Part shown: one piece after another, positions 53,739-62,276 of the stretch
How positions within the stretch are numbered: the stretch's first letter is position 1
Layout of the letters: each line of letters starts with the position of its first letter
Source of the DNA: Cytobacillus sp. IB215665
GTDB taxonomy: Bacteria > Bacillota > Bacilli > Bacillales > SM2101
Reading direction: 5' to 3'
DNA length: 64,000 nt
Assembly (NCBI RefSeq): GCF_033963835.1
Contig: NZ_JAXBME010000003.1
Span: forward strand, 124,001-188,000
Position numbers and translations under genes: made by a program
The notes under the pieces: generated by a model
The model's input: only the letters and a program-made list of their open reading frames with translations
Told to the model about the DNA's origin: nothing
Databases searched by the model: none

Positions 53739-54164
53739 CTAATGAGTCTCTTTGTCTTTCACATAATCTTTATGGACGTTTCTTACCGTTTTCTCATTCA
53801 CTCCTATTGCTCTAGCGACGTCTATAAATTTATTTTTCATAGTCTCCCTTTCTATAAATTTCACAAGCCTTGTCGTCATCAGTCTTCTTTGATCAACACT
53901 TTCTAAAGGTTCCCAAAAGCTTGTAAAGCATTCTTTACACTTATACCTTTTCCTGTTAATCTCTAAAATTACTTGTTTTGAACGAATAGGGATATCGACA
54001 ATCATTTGTTTTCTAGTTCCATATTTATATAAGTTAGCCATTAACAGACAATACGGACAATGTGAGGGATGATTCTTTTTGGCTACCTGAATAATAATAC
54101 GATGTTCATTCTCGTGGACGCCTTCTATTATATTAAACTCGCTTAATACCTTTGAATAACTCAT
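53739..54164 (-). CDS. Stand-alone ISL3-transposase-type zinc finger/HTH protein
   Basis: A 141-aa protein matching only the N-terminal DNA-binding part of ISL3-family transposases: zinc ligands Cys36, Cys39 (HCPYC) and Cys76, Cys79 (KCKEC), then a helix-turn-helix (VARAIGVNEKTVRNVHKDYV). There is no DDE catalytic domain, and a terminator follows within 80 bp, so this is not a frameshifted insertion sequence. ATG at 54164 is used (GGGGGG five bases upstream). It begins 17 bp after the MFS gene and is probably cotranscribed with padR and mfs. Either a domesticated regulator or the neat remnant of an IS. Confidence 0.75.
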   Translation of the reverse strand: MSYSKVLSEFNIIEGVHENEHRIIIQVAKKNHPSHCPYCLLMANLYKYGTRKQMIVDIPIRSKQVILEINRKRYKCKECFTSFWEPLESVDQRRLMTTRLVKFIERETMKNKFIDVARAIGVNEKTVRNVHKDYVKDKETH

Positions 54165-54181
54165 TCGTTCCCCCCTCTTAT

Positions 54182-55375
54182 TCATGTTGTATTAACCTCT
54201 TTAGAATGAGTATTTGAAAGTTTGTATAAAGGAATTAAGTATATAAGGAAGAGAATACTTATCGTTGCATATGCGATCGTAAGTCCAAAGGATGCAGTCA
54301 ATAAGCTAGCCATTAATGGACCAACAATCATACCAAACGAATATGCAGTATTGAACACTGCGAATATGATACCTTGTGAAGTAACACCGGCCTGTTCTGA
54401 TATATCAGCCAATTTAGGAAGAGCTGGTGTAAGTACGATTCCAAGGCTAACTCCTAACAAGGCAAGTGTGACAGCTTGATACCCGATGGATTGTGGCAGA
54501 GCATTTAACGGTAATACAACTGCAACTAGTACAATACCGAACATGACCGATTTCACATGTCCTATTTTAGTAGACACAATCCCAATAATAGGTGCTATTA
54601 TTCCATAAAATAGTGGTGGAATAACGAAGAGTAATCCAATCATTCCTGGTGAGGCCTGTAAGTTATTTGTTATGTGTAACGGTAAAGTTGGCTCAATACT
54701 CGCAAAAACTGCTGCACCTATTGCTGCGATTCCTGCGATGATAACAATTTGTCTTTGACGAAGTATGCCAAAAGATGAAACGAACCGCTCAGATTTTGTC
54801 TCTGTTATACTCCGAAGACAAAATAAGCTAAGAAGAGCTGTTAATAAGCTGATCCCACCAGCCACAAAAAAAGGCAACTTATATCCACCTAATTCAAATA
54901 GCCAGCCGCCAAATAGAGGGCCAAATAATACGCCAGCTGATTGACCTGATATAGCTATACCCATCGCTTTCCCCCGTTCTTCACTTGGGAAAACATCCGC
55001 AACAAACGCAAGCCCTGCAGACCAAGGAATTGAAGCAGCAACACCTTGCAAAGCACGTGCAACAACAAGGAGCCACAAAGTTGTAGACATTGCAAATACT
55101 ATTGTAGTTACCCCTAAGCCTAGCAGCCCTATCGTAATCATTTTCTTCCTTCCAATTCGATCTGCCAAGGCTCCAGAAAATGGGGTAGCTATGAATAAAG
55201 CAATAGCATAACTAGCAAACAATATACCTACGAAAGATTGAGATGCTCCTAGATCAGTAGCATAAATGGGTAGAAATGGTACAACTAAACCATACATTAA
55301 CATATCGGTAAATATCGCCATTGACACGATGAATAGCACAGTTTTATTTGATGTTTTTTGCTTGTTCTTTACCAC
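54182..55375 (-). CDS. MFS efflux transporter (DHA1 type)
   Basis: A 397-aa major facilitator with 12 predicted helices. The loop 2-3 motif GALADRIGRKK and motif C in helix 5 (GQSAGVLFGPLFGG) mark a drug/H+ antiporter. GTG at 55375 has GGGAGG eight bases upstream; this start overlaps the padR stop by 32 bp. Encoded directly downstream of a PadR repressor, so likely induced by its substrate. The substrate is unknown. Confidence 0.9.
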   Translation of the reverse strand: MVKNKQKTSNKTVLFIVSMAIFTDMLMYGLVVPFLPIYATDLGASQSFVGILFASYAIALFIATPFSGALADRIGRKKMITIGLLGLGVTTIVFAMSTTLWLLVVARALQGVAASIPWSAGLAFVADVFPSEERGKAMGIAISGQSAGVLFGPLFGGWLFELGGYKLPFFVAGGISLLTALLSLFCLRSITETKSERFVSSFGILRQRQIVIIAGIAAIGAAVFASIEPTLPLHITNNLQASPGMIGLLFVIPPLFYGIIAPIIGIVSTKIGHVKSVMFGIVLVAVVLPLNALPQSIGYQAVTLALLGVSLGIVLTPALPKLADISEQAGVTSQGIIFAVFNTAYSFGMIVGPLMASLLTASFGLTIAYATISILFLIYLIPLYKLSNTHSKEVNTT

Positions 55376-55916
55376 TCTTTTTTCCTCCCCTCGCAAACTC
55401 GATCATGTCATTAATACATTTCAGTTGCAATTCACATTGGCTATACATATTTTCAAATATTATTTTCACTTGATGTGGTATAGACCCAATCATTTTTTCT
55501 TTCTCTTCATAGCCTGACTTCATCGTTTCATAAATATAAATGACTTCGTTTTTCTGTTTTTCCAATGATAATAATATTTCATCATTTGAAATATTTTCTA
55601 TAAACGTTAACGATGTATATAAAGCTGTCGGAAATACTACTGAAGATGTTGTCAATGACTCAATGAGTAAACGATTTAATTCAGCTTCTCCTTTCGTTGT
55701 AATTCTAAAAATGGACTTCGTTCTTAAGCCTGTTTGTTCAACTGTCTCTAATTCAACCTTTTCTTCTTTTTGTAGTTTTTTCAATGCATGGTAAATGGAA
55801 GCAGGCTTCACATTTGCCCACATTTCTGTATTCGATGATTCCATCATTCGTTGAATTTCGTAACCTGACATTGGTCCATTAGCTTTAAGAAGCCCAAGTA
55901 CCATTGTTCGTGTCAT
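55344..55916 (-). CDS. PadR-family transcriptional repressor
   Basis: A 190-aa PadR protein: winged helix over residues 1-75 (GLLKANGPMSGYEIQRMM; PASIYHALKKLQKE) and a helical C-terminal Vir_act_alpha_C-like dimerisation domain. It ends in a basic tail GGKKSGKEQAKNIK. ATG at 55916 has GGAG upstream. A perfect 12-bp inverted repeat just upstream is its probable operator; it leads the padR-mfs-zinc finger operon. Confidence 0.9.
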   Translation of the reverse strand: MTRTMVLGLLKANGPMSGYEIQRMMESSNTEMWANVKPASIYHALKKLQKEEKVELETVEQTGLRTKSIFRITTKGEAELNRLLIESLTTSSVVFPTALYTSLTFIENISNDEILLSLEKQKNEVIYIYETMKSGYEEKEKMIGSIPHQVKIIFENMYSQCELQLKCINDMIEFARGGKKSGKEQAKNIK

Positions 55917-55935
55917 TTAATCACTCCTCCATTTA

Positions 55936-55963
55936 ACTAAACATTTAATACTAAATGTTTAGT
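55936..55963. promoter_or_regulatory. PadR operator (perfect inverted repeat)
   Basis: Arms ACTAAACATTTA and TAAATGTTTAGT separated by ATAC, 20 bp upstream of padR. The ATGT/ACAT half sites fit PadR family operators. Confidence 0.8.
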
Positions 55964-56065
55964 ATTTGTTAAACATTATAAAGACACACTATAAAAAAAT
56001 AAAGATATATCTTCATTTCTACTAGATAATCCGATATATCTTTCATATGAACAATTATCATATTC

Positions 56066-56944
56066 CTATTTTTCTAAAATCTCATTCACAAAAACTCGTT
56101 CAGCCATAGAAAATGAATGACTGGTTTGATGAATAAATGATAGCGTTCTTGTGAAATGTGCTTTATTTATTGAAATCGCTACGAGTTCACCACGTTCTAA
56201 TTCTTTTTCCACTATAATATGTGACAGAACGGCTATACCAAGATTATTCAGAACCGCTTCCTTAATCCCTTGACTTGAATTAAATATGTAAGAGCGCATA
56301 ATTGATAAATTCCATTCTTTGATTAAATAATCACTATATGCTCGAGTTCCAGAGCCAATCTCTCGAAATATCCAAGTTTGATTATTAAGCTGAGTTGGTA
56401 AAATATCATCTTTTGAAGCGATTGGTGATGAAGGAGATGTAACAAGAACCATTTCATCCTCTAAAAAGGGCTTTACAACAAGATCATTGTTTACGATCTT
56501 ACCTTCTATCAGTCCTATATCTAAACGAGCTTGTCTTATTAACTCTGTTATTTCTTCTGTATTTTTTATCATAACTTCAATATCAACATCTGGGTGTGCA
56601 GATGTAAACTGCGCTAAATACTTCGGTAATAAATATTCTCCAATTGTATAACTCGCTCCGATCTTTATGCTTCCACTTACAATATTACTTAAATGATTAA
56701 TCTCATCTTTCGTATTGCTATACAACGTTAAAATTTTATTTGCGTTTCTATACAACACTTTACCAGCCTTTGTTAATTCAACATATTTTGGCGAACGATA
56801 AAGAAGCTGTTCGTTAAATTCTTCTTCTAAATTGCGTATATGTAAACTAATAGTCGGTTGTGAAAAGTTTAAATGTTCAGCAGCTCGAGAAAAGTTTTTG
56901 TATTTTGCTACTGTAACAAAAATTTTTAACGCATCAATATTCAT
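56066..56944 (-). CDS. LysR-family transcriptional regulator (CysL/YeiE-like)
   Basis: A 292-aa LysR protein: N-terminal winged helix (1-60; NFSRAAEHLNFSQPTISLHI) and type 2 periplasmic-binding-like effector domain. ATG at 56944 with GGACAAGAG upstream. It is divergent from a YeiH-type transporter, an arrangement common for this regulator group in both E. coli (yeiE-yeiH) and Bacillus, so it likely controls that gene. Confidence 0.88.
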   Translation of the reverse strand: MNIDALKIFVTVAKYKNFSRAAEHLNFSQPTISLHIRNLEEEFNEQLLYRSPKYVELTKAGKVLYRNANKILTLYSNTKDEINHLSNIVSGSIKIGASYTIGEYLLPKYLAQFTSAHPDVDIEVMIKNTEEITELIRQARLDIGLIEGKIVNNDLVVKPFLEDEMVLVTSPSSPIASKDDILPTQLNNQTWIFREIGSGTRAYSDYLIKEWNLSIMRSYIFNSSQGIKEAVLNNLGIAVLSHIIVEKELERGELVAISINKAHFTRTLSFIHQTSHSFSMAERVFVNEILEK

Positions 56945-57217
56945 CTCTTGTCCTCACTTTACTTTGAACTGAAAGTTTAAAATGCTAGAAGATTGTAACA
57001 GCATTTAACTTATTACAACTATACAAGATTTTGTAAAACTAAGCAGTTAAAATAATTTATGTAATATCAGCTTTTATCATATGTAGTTAATTCATGTACA
57101 CACTTGTAGAAGAAGGCTACGCTGTTATTAGAATTTCCTATGATCATCATAATAATATCTCATTTCCCCTTTTCTTTTTATCAACGTAAGATGGGTTTAA
57201 GAAATGAGGTGGTCCTT

Positions 57218-58255
57218 TTGACATTACTGCAAGAAAATCAGCCGCAAATTCACAGAAAATCACGTATAAAGGAAAATAATCGACCATTTTTAATTGGAGT
57301 TTTTTTAACATTTATACTTGCAACTGTTGCTAAATTTCTAGCGACTCTACCATATTTAGAAATGGTAGGTGCATTAGTCATAGCACTAATATTAGGGATG
57401 ATGTGGCGCTTAGTTTTAGGAGTTGAACAAGATTACTCATATGGAATTGAATTTTCTAGCAAAAAACTTCTGCGCTTAGGTATTATACTTCTTGGGATTC
57501 GTCTTAATATAAAATCAATTATCGAGATAGGAACAAACGTTCTAACTGGATTAATAACCATTGTTGTTATTACGATTATTGTAATAATGGTGATTAGTAA
57601 AAGAGTGAATGTAGATAACAATATTGGATTATTAACTGCTTGTGGGACAGGAATTTGCGGGGCAGCCGCAATTGTAGCAATTGCTCCACAGATGAGGGCA
57701 AAAAATGACCAAATTACGATTAGTATTGCTGTAATAGCATTATTAGGAACTTTATTTACACTTATATTTGTACTTATTTCAGCTAAGTTGCCTTTATCAG
57801 ATATCCAATATGGAATACTGTCTGGTTTATCACTTCATGAGTTAGCACATGTAGTTGCTGCCGCAGATGTTCGTGGTAAATCCGCCACGGATATTGCGGT
57901 CATTATTAAGCTTACTCGTGTACTGTTATTGGTTCCAATTGCAATTATCATAGGTCACATGTATCGTATGACTAATAATAATTCGGCAGGAAATAGGCTA
58001 CCATTTCCTTGGTTTATCATAGGCTTTTTATCTATGAGCATATTAAATACGTTTATTAGAATACCTGTTCAAATAAGTGATTTTCTAGTAGTGGTTGCGT
58101 ATATTCTTATAGGAACAGCAATGGCAGCCCTCGGTCTTATGATTAATACACAGTCATTCCGTTTGTATGGAATAAAAGCTTTTATTGCAGGTTTGGTTGG
58201 TACTATTTTTATGGTTACAATCGCTTATGTCTTTGTCACAATATCATCTATGTAA
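57218..58255 (+). CDS. YeiH/UPF0324-family putative sulfate exporter
   Basis: A 345-aa membrane protein with about nine to ten helices. The family motif TACGTGICGAAAIVAIAPQM-type segment is near residues 153-175 (split here for length), and SLHELAHVVAA near 210 is typical. TTG at 57218 is chosen because GAGGTG is six bases upstream and because it gives the usual family length; the ATGs at 57140 and 57191 lack sites. Divergent from the LysR gene. Confidence 0.86.
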   Translation: MTLLQENQPQIHRKSRIKENNRPFLIGVFLTFILATVAKFLATLPYLEMVGALVIALILGMMWRLVLGVEQDYSYGIEFSSKKLLRLGIILLGIRLNIKSIIEIGTNVLTGLITIVVITIIVIMVISKRVNVDNNIGLLTACGTGICGAAAIVAIAPQMRAKNDQITISIAVIALLGTLFTLIFVLISAKLPLSDIQYGILSGLSLHELAHVVAAADVRGKSATDIAVIIKLTRVLLLVPIAIIIGHMYRMTNNNSAGNRLPFPWFIIGFLSMSILNTFIRIPVQISDFLVVVAYILIGTAMAALGLMINTQSFRLYGIKAFIAGLVGTIFMVTIAYVFVTISSM

Positions 58256-58340
58256 GTAAAAAGGTATATCATAAAATTCAATGAAGCTACTTTTGGCCCG
58301 ATCGGTTTGAATGGAATAACCATAAATACACAGCCAACAA

Positions 58341-58384
58341 AAAAAGCAGAAACATATTGTTAAATCCAATACGTTCCTGCTTTC
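58341..58384 (-). terminator. Terminator of the beta-glucosidase gene
   Basis: Stem AAAGCAGGAACGTATTG / CAATATGTTTCTGCTTT with one or two mismatches and a TTTTTTT tract on the minus strand. Confidence 0.85.
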
Positions 58385-58405
58385 TATCAGTAATATAATG
58401 TTAAG

Positions 58406-59764
58406 TTATTTTAATACCGGTTGTACGATGGCATTTTCTTTCATAACTTCTGTAAACCATTTAGCACTTTCCTTCGGGATACGCTGTTGTGTTTTATAAT
58501 CAACATATACCATACCAAAACGTTTTTCATAACCAAATGCCCACTCAAAATTGTCCATAAATGACCATAAATAGTATCCCTTTAAATTTCCACCTTCTTC
58601 AATGAAGCGGTGGGATGCTTCAAGATGTGATTGAACATAAGCAATACGGTCCTTATCATCAACTACTCCTGCCACTAACTCATCTTTCATAGCAGCACCA
58701 TTTTCAGCGATGTAGATTGGTAGCTCAGTATATTCAGACTGCAGACGTTTTAGTAATACATATAATGATTCAGGGTGTACTTCCCATCCCATATCTGTAT
58801 GCTCACCCTCTTGCGGGATGTGATTTAGCTTTAATAGTTGGTTTTCTTCTCCAGCTGCAACAACTGACCGACTATAAAAATTGACCGCAAGAAAGTCACC
58901 TGGGTTATTGATTGTAGCTAAATCATTTTCTTTAATGAAGTCATATTCACCAACTTCACTTTTAAACCATTCAAGCATATCAGTAGGGTACTTACCGTAA
59001 AAAATTGGATCCAAGAACCAGCGATTACTATAACCATCTTGTCTTTTTGTTGCTGCAATATCCTCTTCAGAATTAGTTGCAGCGTAAGCAGGCTGAAGAT
59101 TTAGTACAATCCCTATTTCGCCAGGTAGGTTCATTTCTTTATATTTCTGTACCGCTAAGCCATGTGATAAAAAGATATGGTGGGACGCAATAATCGCCTC
59201 TCTCCAATTTTGATGTCCAGGTGCATGGACACCTTCACCATATCCTAAAAATGCTGCACACCACGGCTCATTGTGCGTGAACCACATTGGTACTTCAGTA
59301 CCAAACTCATTGAATAGAGTAGTAGCATACTCCATATAATAATCAACTATGTTTCTATTAACCCAACCACCTTCATCTTGAAGCCATTGAGGCAAATCCC
59401 AATGATAAATAGTTAATGCAGGTTTAATATCGTATTTTTTCAACTCAGCCAATAAGCGTTTATAAAAATCTAAACCAGCTCGATTTACAACTGATTTTTC
59501 CGGAAATATTCTAGGCCATGCAACAGAAAATCGGTAATGTTTGATGCCTAAATCTGCGAGTAATTTCACATCTTCTTCAATTTTATGGTAATGATCACAT
59601 GCGATGTCACCATTTTCTCCATTTACAACCTTACCAGGTACCCTACAAAAGGTATCCCAAATCGATTCTGAACGTCCGTCTATTTCAGTGGCTCCTTCAA
59701 TTTGATAAGAAGAAGTAGCTGTTCCCCAAACAAAGCCTTTAGGGAATGATTTTTGTGCTAACAT
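58406..59764 (-). CDS. bglA: GH1 beta-glucosidase
   Basis: A 452-aa family 1 glycosidase, cytoplasmic, hydrolysing beta-glucosides. N-terminal FPKGFVWGTATSSYQIEGA is the GH1 N-terminal signature; acid/base Glu166 is in FTHNEP and nucleophile Glu354 in IAENGA. There is no phospho-glucosidase-specific region I can identify, so non-phosphorylated substrate delivered by the adjacent ABC transporter is likely. ATG at 59764 has GAGGAG nine bases upstream; the frame to 59815 is unsupported. Operator-like sites lie 180 bp upstream and before the transporter. Confidence 0.95.
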   Translation of the reverse strand: MLAQKSFPKGFVWGTATSSYQIEGATEIDGRSESIWDTFCRVPGKVVNGENGDIACDHYHKIEEDVKLLADLGIKHYRFSVAWPRIFPEKSVVNRAGLDFYKRLLAELKKYDIKPALTIYHWDLPQWLQDEGGWVNRNIVDYYMEYATTLFNEFGTEVPMWFTHNEPWCAAFLGYGEGVHAPGHQNWREAIIASHHIFLSHGLAVQKYKEMNLPGEIGIVLNLQPAYAATNSEEDIAATKRQDGYSNRWFLDPIFYGKYPTDMLEWFKSEVGEYDFIKENDLATINNPGDFLAVNFYSRSVVAAGEENQLLKLNHIPQEGEHTDMGWEVHPESLYVLLKRLQSEYTELPIYIAENGAAMKDELVAGVVDDKDRIAYVQSHLEASHRFIEEGGNLKGYYLWSFMDNFEWAFGYEKRFGMVYVDYKTQQRIPKESAKWFTEVMKENAIVQPVLK

Positions 59765-59942
59765 TATATTCATCTCCTCTTTCATTAAACGACCTATTGT
59801 TGCCATAGAATACAAATCTTTTTAGCAAAAGGTCATCTTGTTGTCTTCACCATCTTATGCAGTTTTCAGTATTCGAAAAAGAGTCTCATAATCTATTACA
59901 ATTTCCATATTCGTTACAATTATTAACCCTTTACCAGAGCAG

Positions 59943-59960
59943 CGAAACCGCTTTCGGTTT
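59943..59960. promoter_or_regulatory. LacI/CcpA-type operator upstream of bglA
   Basis: CGAAACCGCTTTCGGTTT; the 13-mer CGAAACCGCTTTC is the exact complement of GAAAGCGGTTTCG in the site at 63721. A minus-strand TATACT -10 lies just upstream (59961-59971). Confidence 0.65.
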
Positions 59961-60284
59961 ATAGTATAATTATCGACGGTTTTCATGATAATGTAAAGGG
60001 GTTCTATACAATTTTCCATAAAAAAATATTGATATTTCAGCTTTTTCCAATATAACTAAATTTCCGAATTTTTTTCGGAACCATCCTAAAATAGATGCGT
60101 TACAATAGTTATCCCCTTATCAAAACAAACTTACCAATTTTGGTTATATGTTTAATTAGAATTGTCTCACCTTTGGAAGGCTAAAGTACCGTTACTCACT
60201 TAAGTCGAAGAACTAGCGTGGACAAGCATAATAATTATTTTCATTTACGTAGGGTAATAAAAGATATTAAAACCTGCTATTATT

Positions 60285-60431
60285 AAGGCTCTTTCCGTAA
60301 ACTTTGTTGCCATAATTACCAAATTCGAAAGATGGTCATTGTTTTCTATTAGAAAAGATGCCACGAAATCTAGTTGTATAAGTGATTAAATTTTATTATG
60401 AAAAACAACTTTCTATGCGAAAACATCCTTT
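60285..60431 (+). repeat. Dispersed intergenic repeat, copy 11 (full length)
   Basis: 147 bp: left end AAGGCTCTTTCCGTAAACTT, interior TTACCAAATTCGAAA and TAGAAAAGATGCCACGAA, right end GCGAAAACATCCTTT. Lies downstream of the sugar permease operon. Confidence 0.85.
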
Positions 60432-60440
60432 AATATACAA

Positions 60441-60464
60441 AAAGGTAGGATGCACTCCTACCTC
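60441..60464 (-). terminator. Terminator of the sugar ABC operon
   Basis: Stem AGGTAGGA / TCCTACCT, loop TGCAC, followed on the minus strand by TTTTTG; directly after the permease stop. Confidence 0.88.
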
Positions 60465-60467
60465 TCG

Positions 60468-61286
60468 TTATGATTTTACAGCTCCAGACATCGTACCTTC
60501 AATAATATATTTTTGAAGGAAGATATACAAGATTAATAGTGGTGCTGCCACAATTAAAATACCACATGATAGCAATGGCCAGTTATTACCATATTGCCCT
60601 TGGAAATTTAGTAAACCTGCTGAAATTGACCAAAGTTTACTATCTGATAAGTAGAGGATTGGCCCTAGCAAATCATTCCATGTTCCAATGGCAGTTAATA
60701 CGATTCCTGTAGCGATAATCGGCTTCATTAATGGCATGATGACCGAAAACATATATCTACCGTAGCCACATCCATCAATACTTGCTGCTTCATCTAATTC
60801 CTTACTAATCGATTTAATATAACCAACAAACAGAATGAAAACGACTCCAAATCCTGTTGAACGAATTAAGATATAACCAAGCTGAGTATTATATAGCCCT
60901 GTCTCAACCATCAATCTAAACTGAGGAACGAGCGGGTTTGGTAAGAACATTGACATCGTAAAGAAAATATACAATAATCCGCTCCATTTAACATAACCTC
61001 TTGCAATTGGAAATGCAGCAAATATGGAAAAGATGATAACGATAACAGTCGAGACACCTGTATACAGTAAGGTATTCCATACGTATGTCGAAAAGGATCC
61101 TTGTTGCCATGCATCTAAAAAGTTTTGAAAATTAAAGTTTTCTGCAATTGAGTTCGGACTAATAATAAACTCTGGATTTGTCTTAAAAGCTGTATTTACA
61201 ACTAAGAGAAGTGGTACAAGATATAGAACTAACATAATAAATACTGTGGAATAACTTAACAATTTAATTGTTTTTGATGTTTTCAT
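60468..61286 (-). CDS. CUT1 sugar ABC permease (MalG/GanQ type)
   Basis: A 272-aa permease with six helices and the EAA loop ELDEAASIDGCGYGRYMFSV. ATG at 61286 is the start (GAGGTGGG eight bases upstream) and lies 4 bp after the first permease's stop; the upstream extension to 61337 is a shadow. Second permease of the importer; ends in a terminator. Confidence 0.92.
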   Translation of the reverse strand: MKTSKTIKLLSYSTVFIMLVLYLVPLLLVVNTAFKTNPEFIISPNSIAENFNFQNFLDAWQQGSFSTYVWNTLLYTGVSTVIVIIFSIFAAFPIARGYVKWSGLLYIFFTMSMFLPNPLVPQFRLMVETGLYNTQLGYILIRSTGFGVVFILFVGYIKSISKELDEAASIDGCGYGRYMFSVIMPLMKPIIATGIVLTAIGTWNDLLGPILYLSDSKLWSISAGLLNFQGQYGNNWPLLSCGILIVAAPLLILYIFLQKYIIEGTMSGAVKS

Positions 61287-61290
61287 AAAC

Positions 61291-62181
61291 TTATCCCACC
61301 TCTCTCTTTCGTAAATAATGTTGCGACACAACAACAAATATGAGAACGATTAAAAATTGAATCATCGATAAAGCTGCTGGTAAACCTAATTCTACAGAAT
61401 CACTTCTGAAGGTTTCATTATAAACATCGAAGCCTATCGTACTCGTATTAAAGTTTCCTCGTGTTAAAACGATAATAATGTCATAAGTTTGAAGTGCTCC
61501 AATAATCGATAGTAATATATTAACTGTAAATGCTGGAGCGATCATTGGGAAAGTAATGTTTTTAAATGACTGCCAGCTATTAGCACCATCAATATAGGCT
61601 GCTTCATATAGATCCTTTGGAACAGTTTGTAATCCAGCAAGGAAAATGAGCATCGAATAACCCATATACATCCAAATTTGTACAAAGATAATATACTCAA
61701 AGGCATGTTCGAAACTTCCGAAGAATGTGTCTGCATAGTCAAATAAGCCGTATAATTTTTGAACTGGTCCATTAATTGGGTTAAACATTAGTTGCCAAAT
61801 TAGTCCAACAACTGTTACCCCTAACAATACTGGGATAAAAAATACTGATCTAAAGAACTTATCGCCTTTTAACTTTTGATTTAATACTAAAGCCATTAGT
61901 AAACCAACTGAATTTTGTACAATTGTTACAACAACTGCGAAATATATTGTTCTCCATATTGCTTCATATCTCTCAGGAGTGTTCGAAGAGAAAAATATTT
62001 CCTTATAATTGTCTAGTCCAATAAACGAAAAACTTTGTCCTGGCACGTTAGTAATGTCAGTAAATGAAAAAATCACCGTGAAAACTGAAGGGCCAAATAA
62101 AAAAGTAACATATAATAATAAAGGAAGTAGTAGAAAGAGATATGGATAAAGTCTAGACCTCCCTTTTCCAAAAGGGTACAT
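61291..62181 (-). CDS. CUT1 sugar ABC permease (MalF/GanP type)
   Basis: A 296-aa permease with six helices and the EAA loop LYEAAYIDGANSWQSFKNIT. ATG at 62181 has GAGGTGAG upstream; the GTG at 62190 overlaps that site. A perfect 13-bp hairpin separates it from the binding-protein gene. Confidence 0.92.
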   Translation of the reverse strand: MYPFGKGRSRLYPYLFLLLPLLLYVTFLFGPSVFTVIFSFTDITNVPGQSFSFIGLDNYKEIFFSSNTPERYEAIWRTIYFAVVVTIVQNSVGLLMALVLNQKLKGDKFFRSVFFIPVLLGVTVVGLIWQLMFNPINGPVQKLYGLFDYADTFFGSFEHAFEYIIFVQIWMYMGYSMLIFLAGLQTVPKDLYEAAYIDGANSWQSFKNITFPMIAPAFTVNILLSIIGALQTYDIIIVLTRGNFNTSTIGFDVYNETFRSDSVELGLPAALSMIQFLIVLIFVVVSQHYLRKREVG

Positions 62182-62225
62182 AAATCTCACCTCACGAGCT
62201 TCAATAGCTTGTAGTTTTGGGATAA

Positions 62226-62253
62226 CTTAAGGGCCTGATTTCAGGCCCTTAAG
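62226..62253 (-). other. Intercistronic perfect hairpin after the binding-protein gene
   Basis: Arms CTTAAGGGCCTGA and its exact complement with a two-base centre, 24 bp after the lipoprotein stop, and no T-run. Probably protects the upstream mRNA 3' end or lowers read-through. Confidence 0.7.
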
Positions 62254-62276
62254 TAGCAGTTATATTATAGAAAGGC

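Noticed and set aside
57140-57217. N-terminal extension of the YeiH-type transporter
   Set aside because: Low-complexity isoleucine-rich start with no ribosome binding site; TTG 57218 has one and gives family length.
59971-59990. Extra cre-like site (CGACGGTTTTCATGA) next to the bglA operator
   Set aside because: Too many mismatches to both cre and the shared 13-mer.
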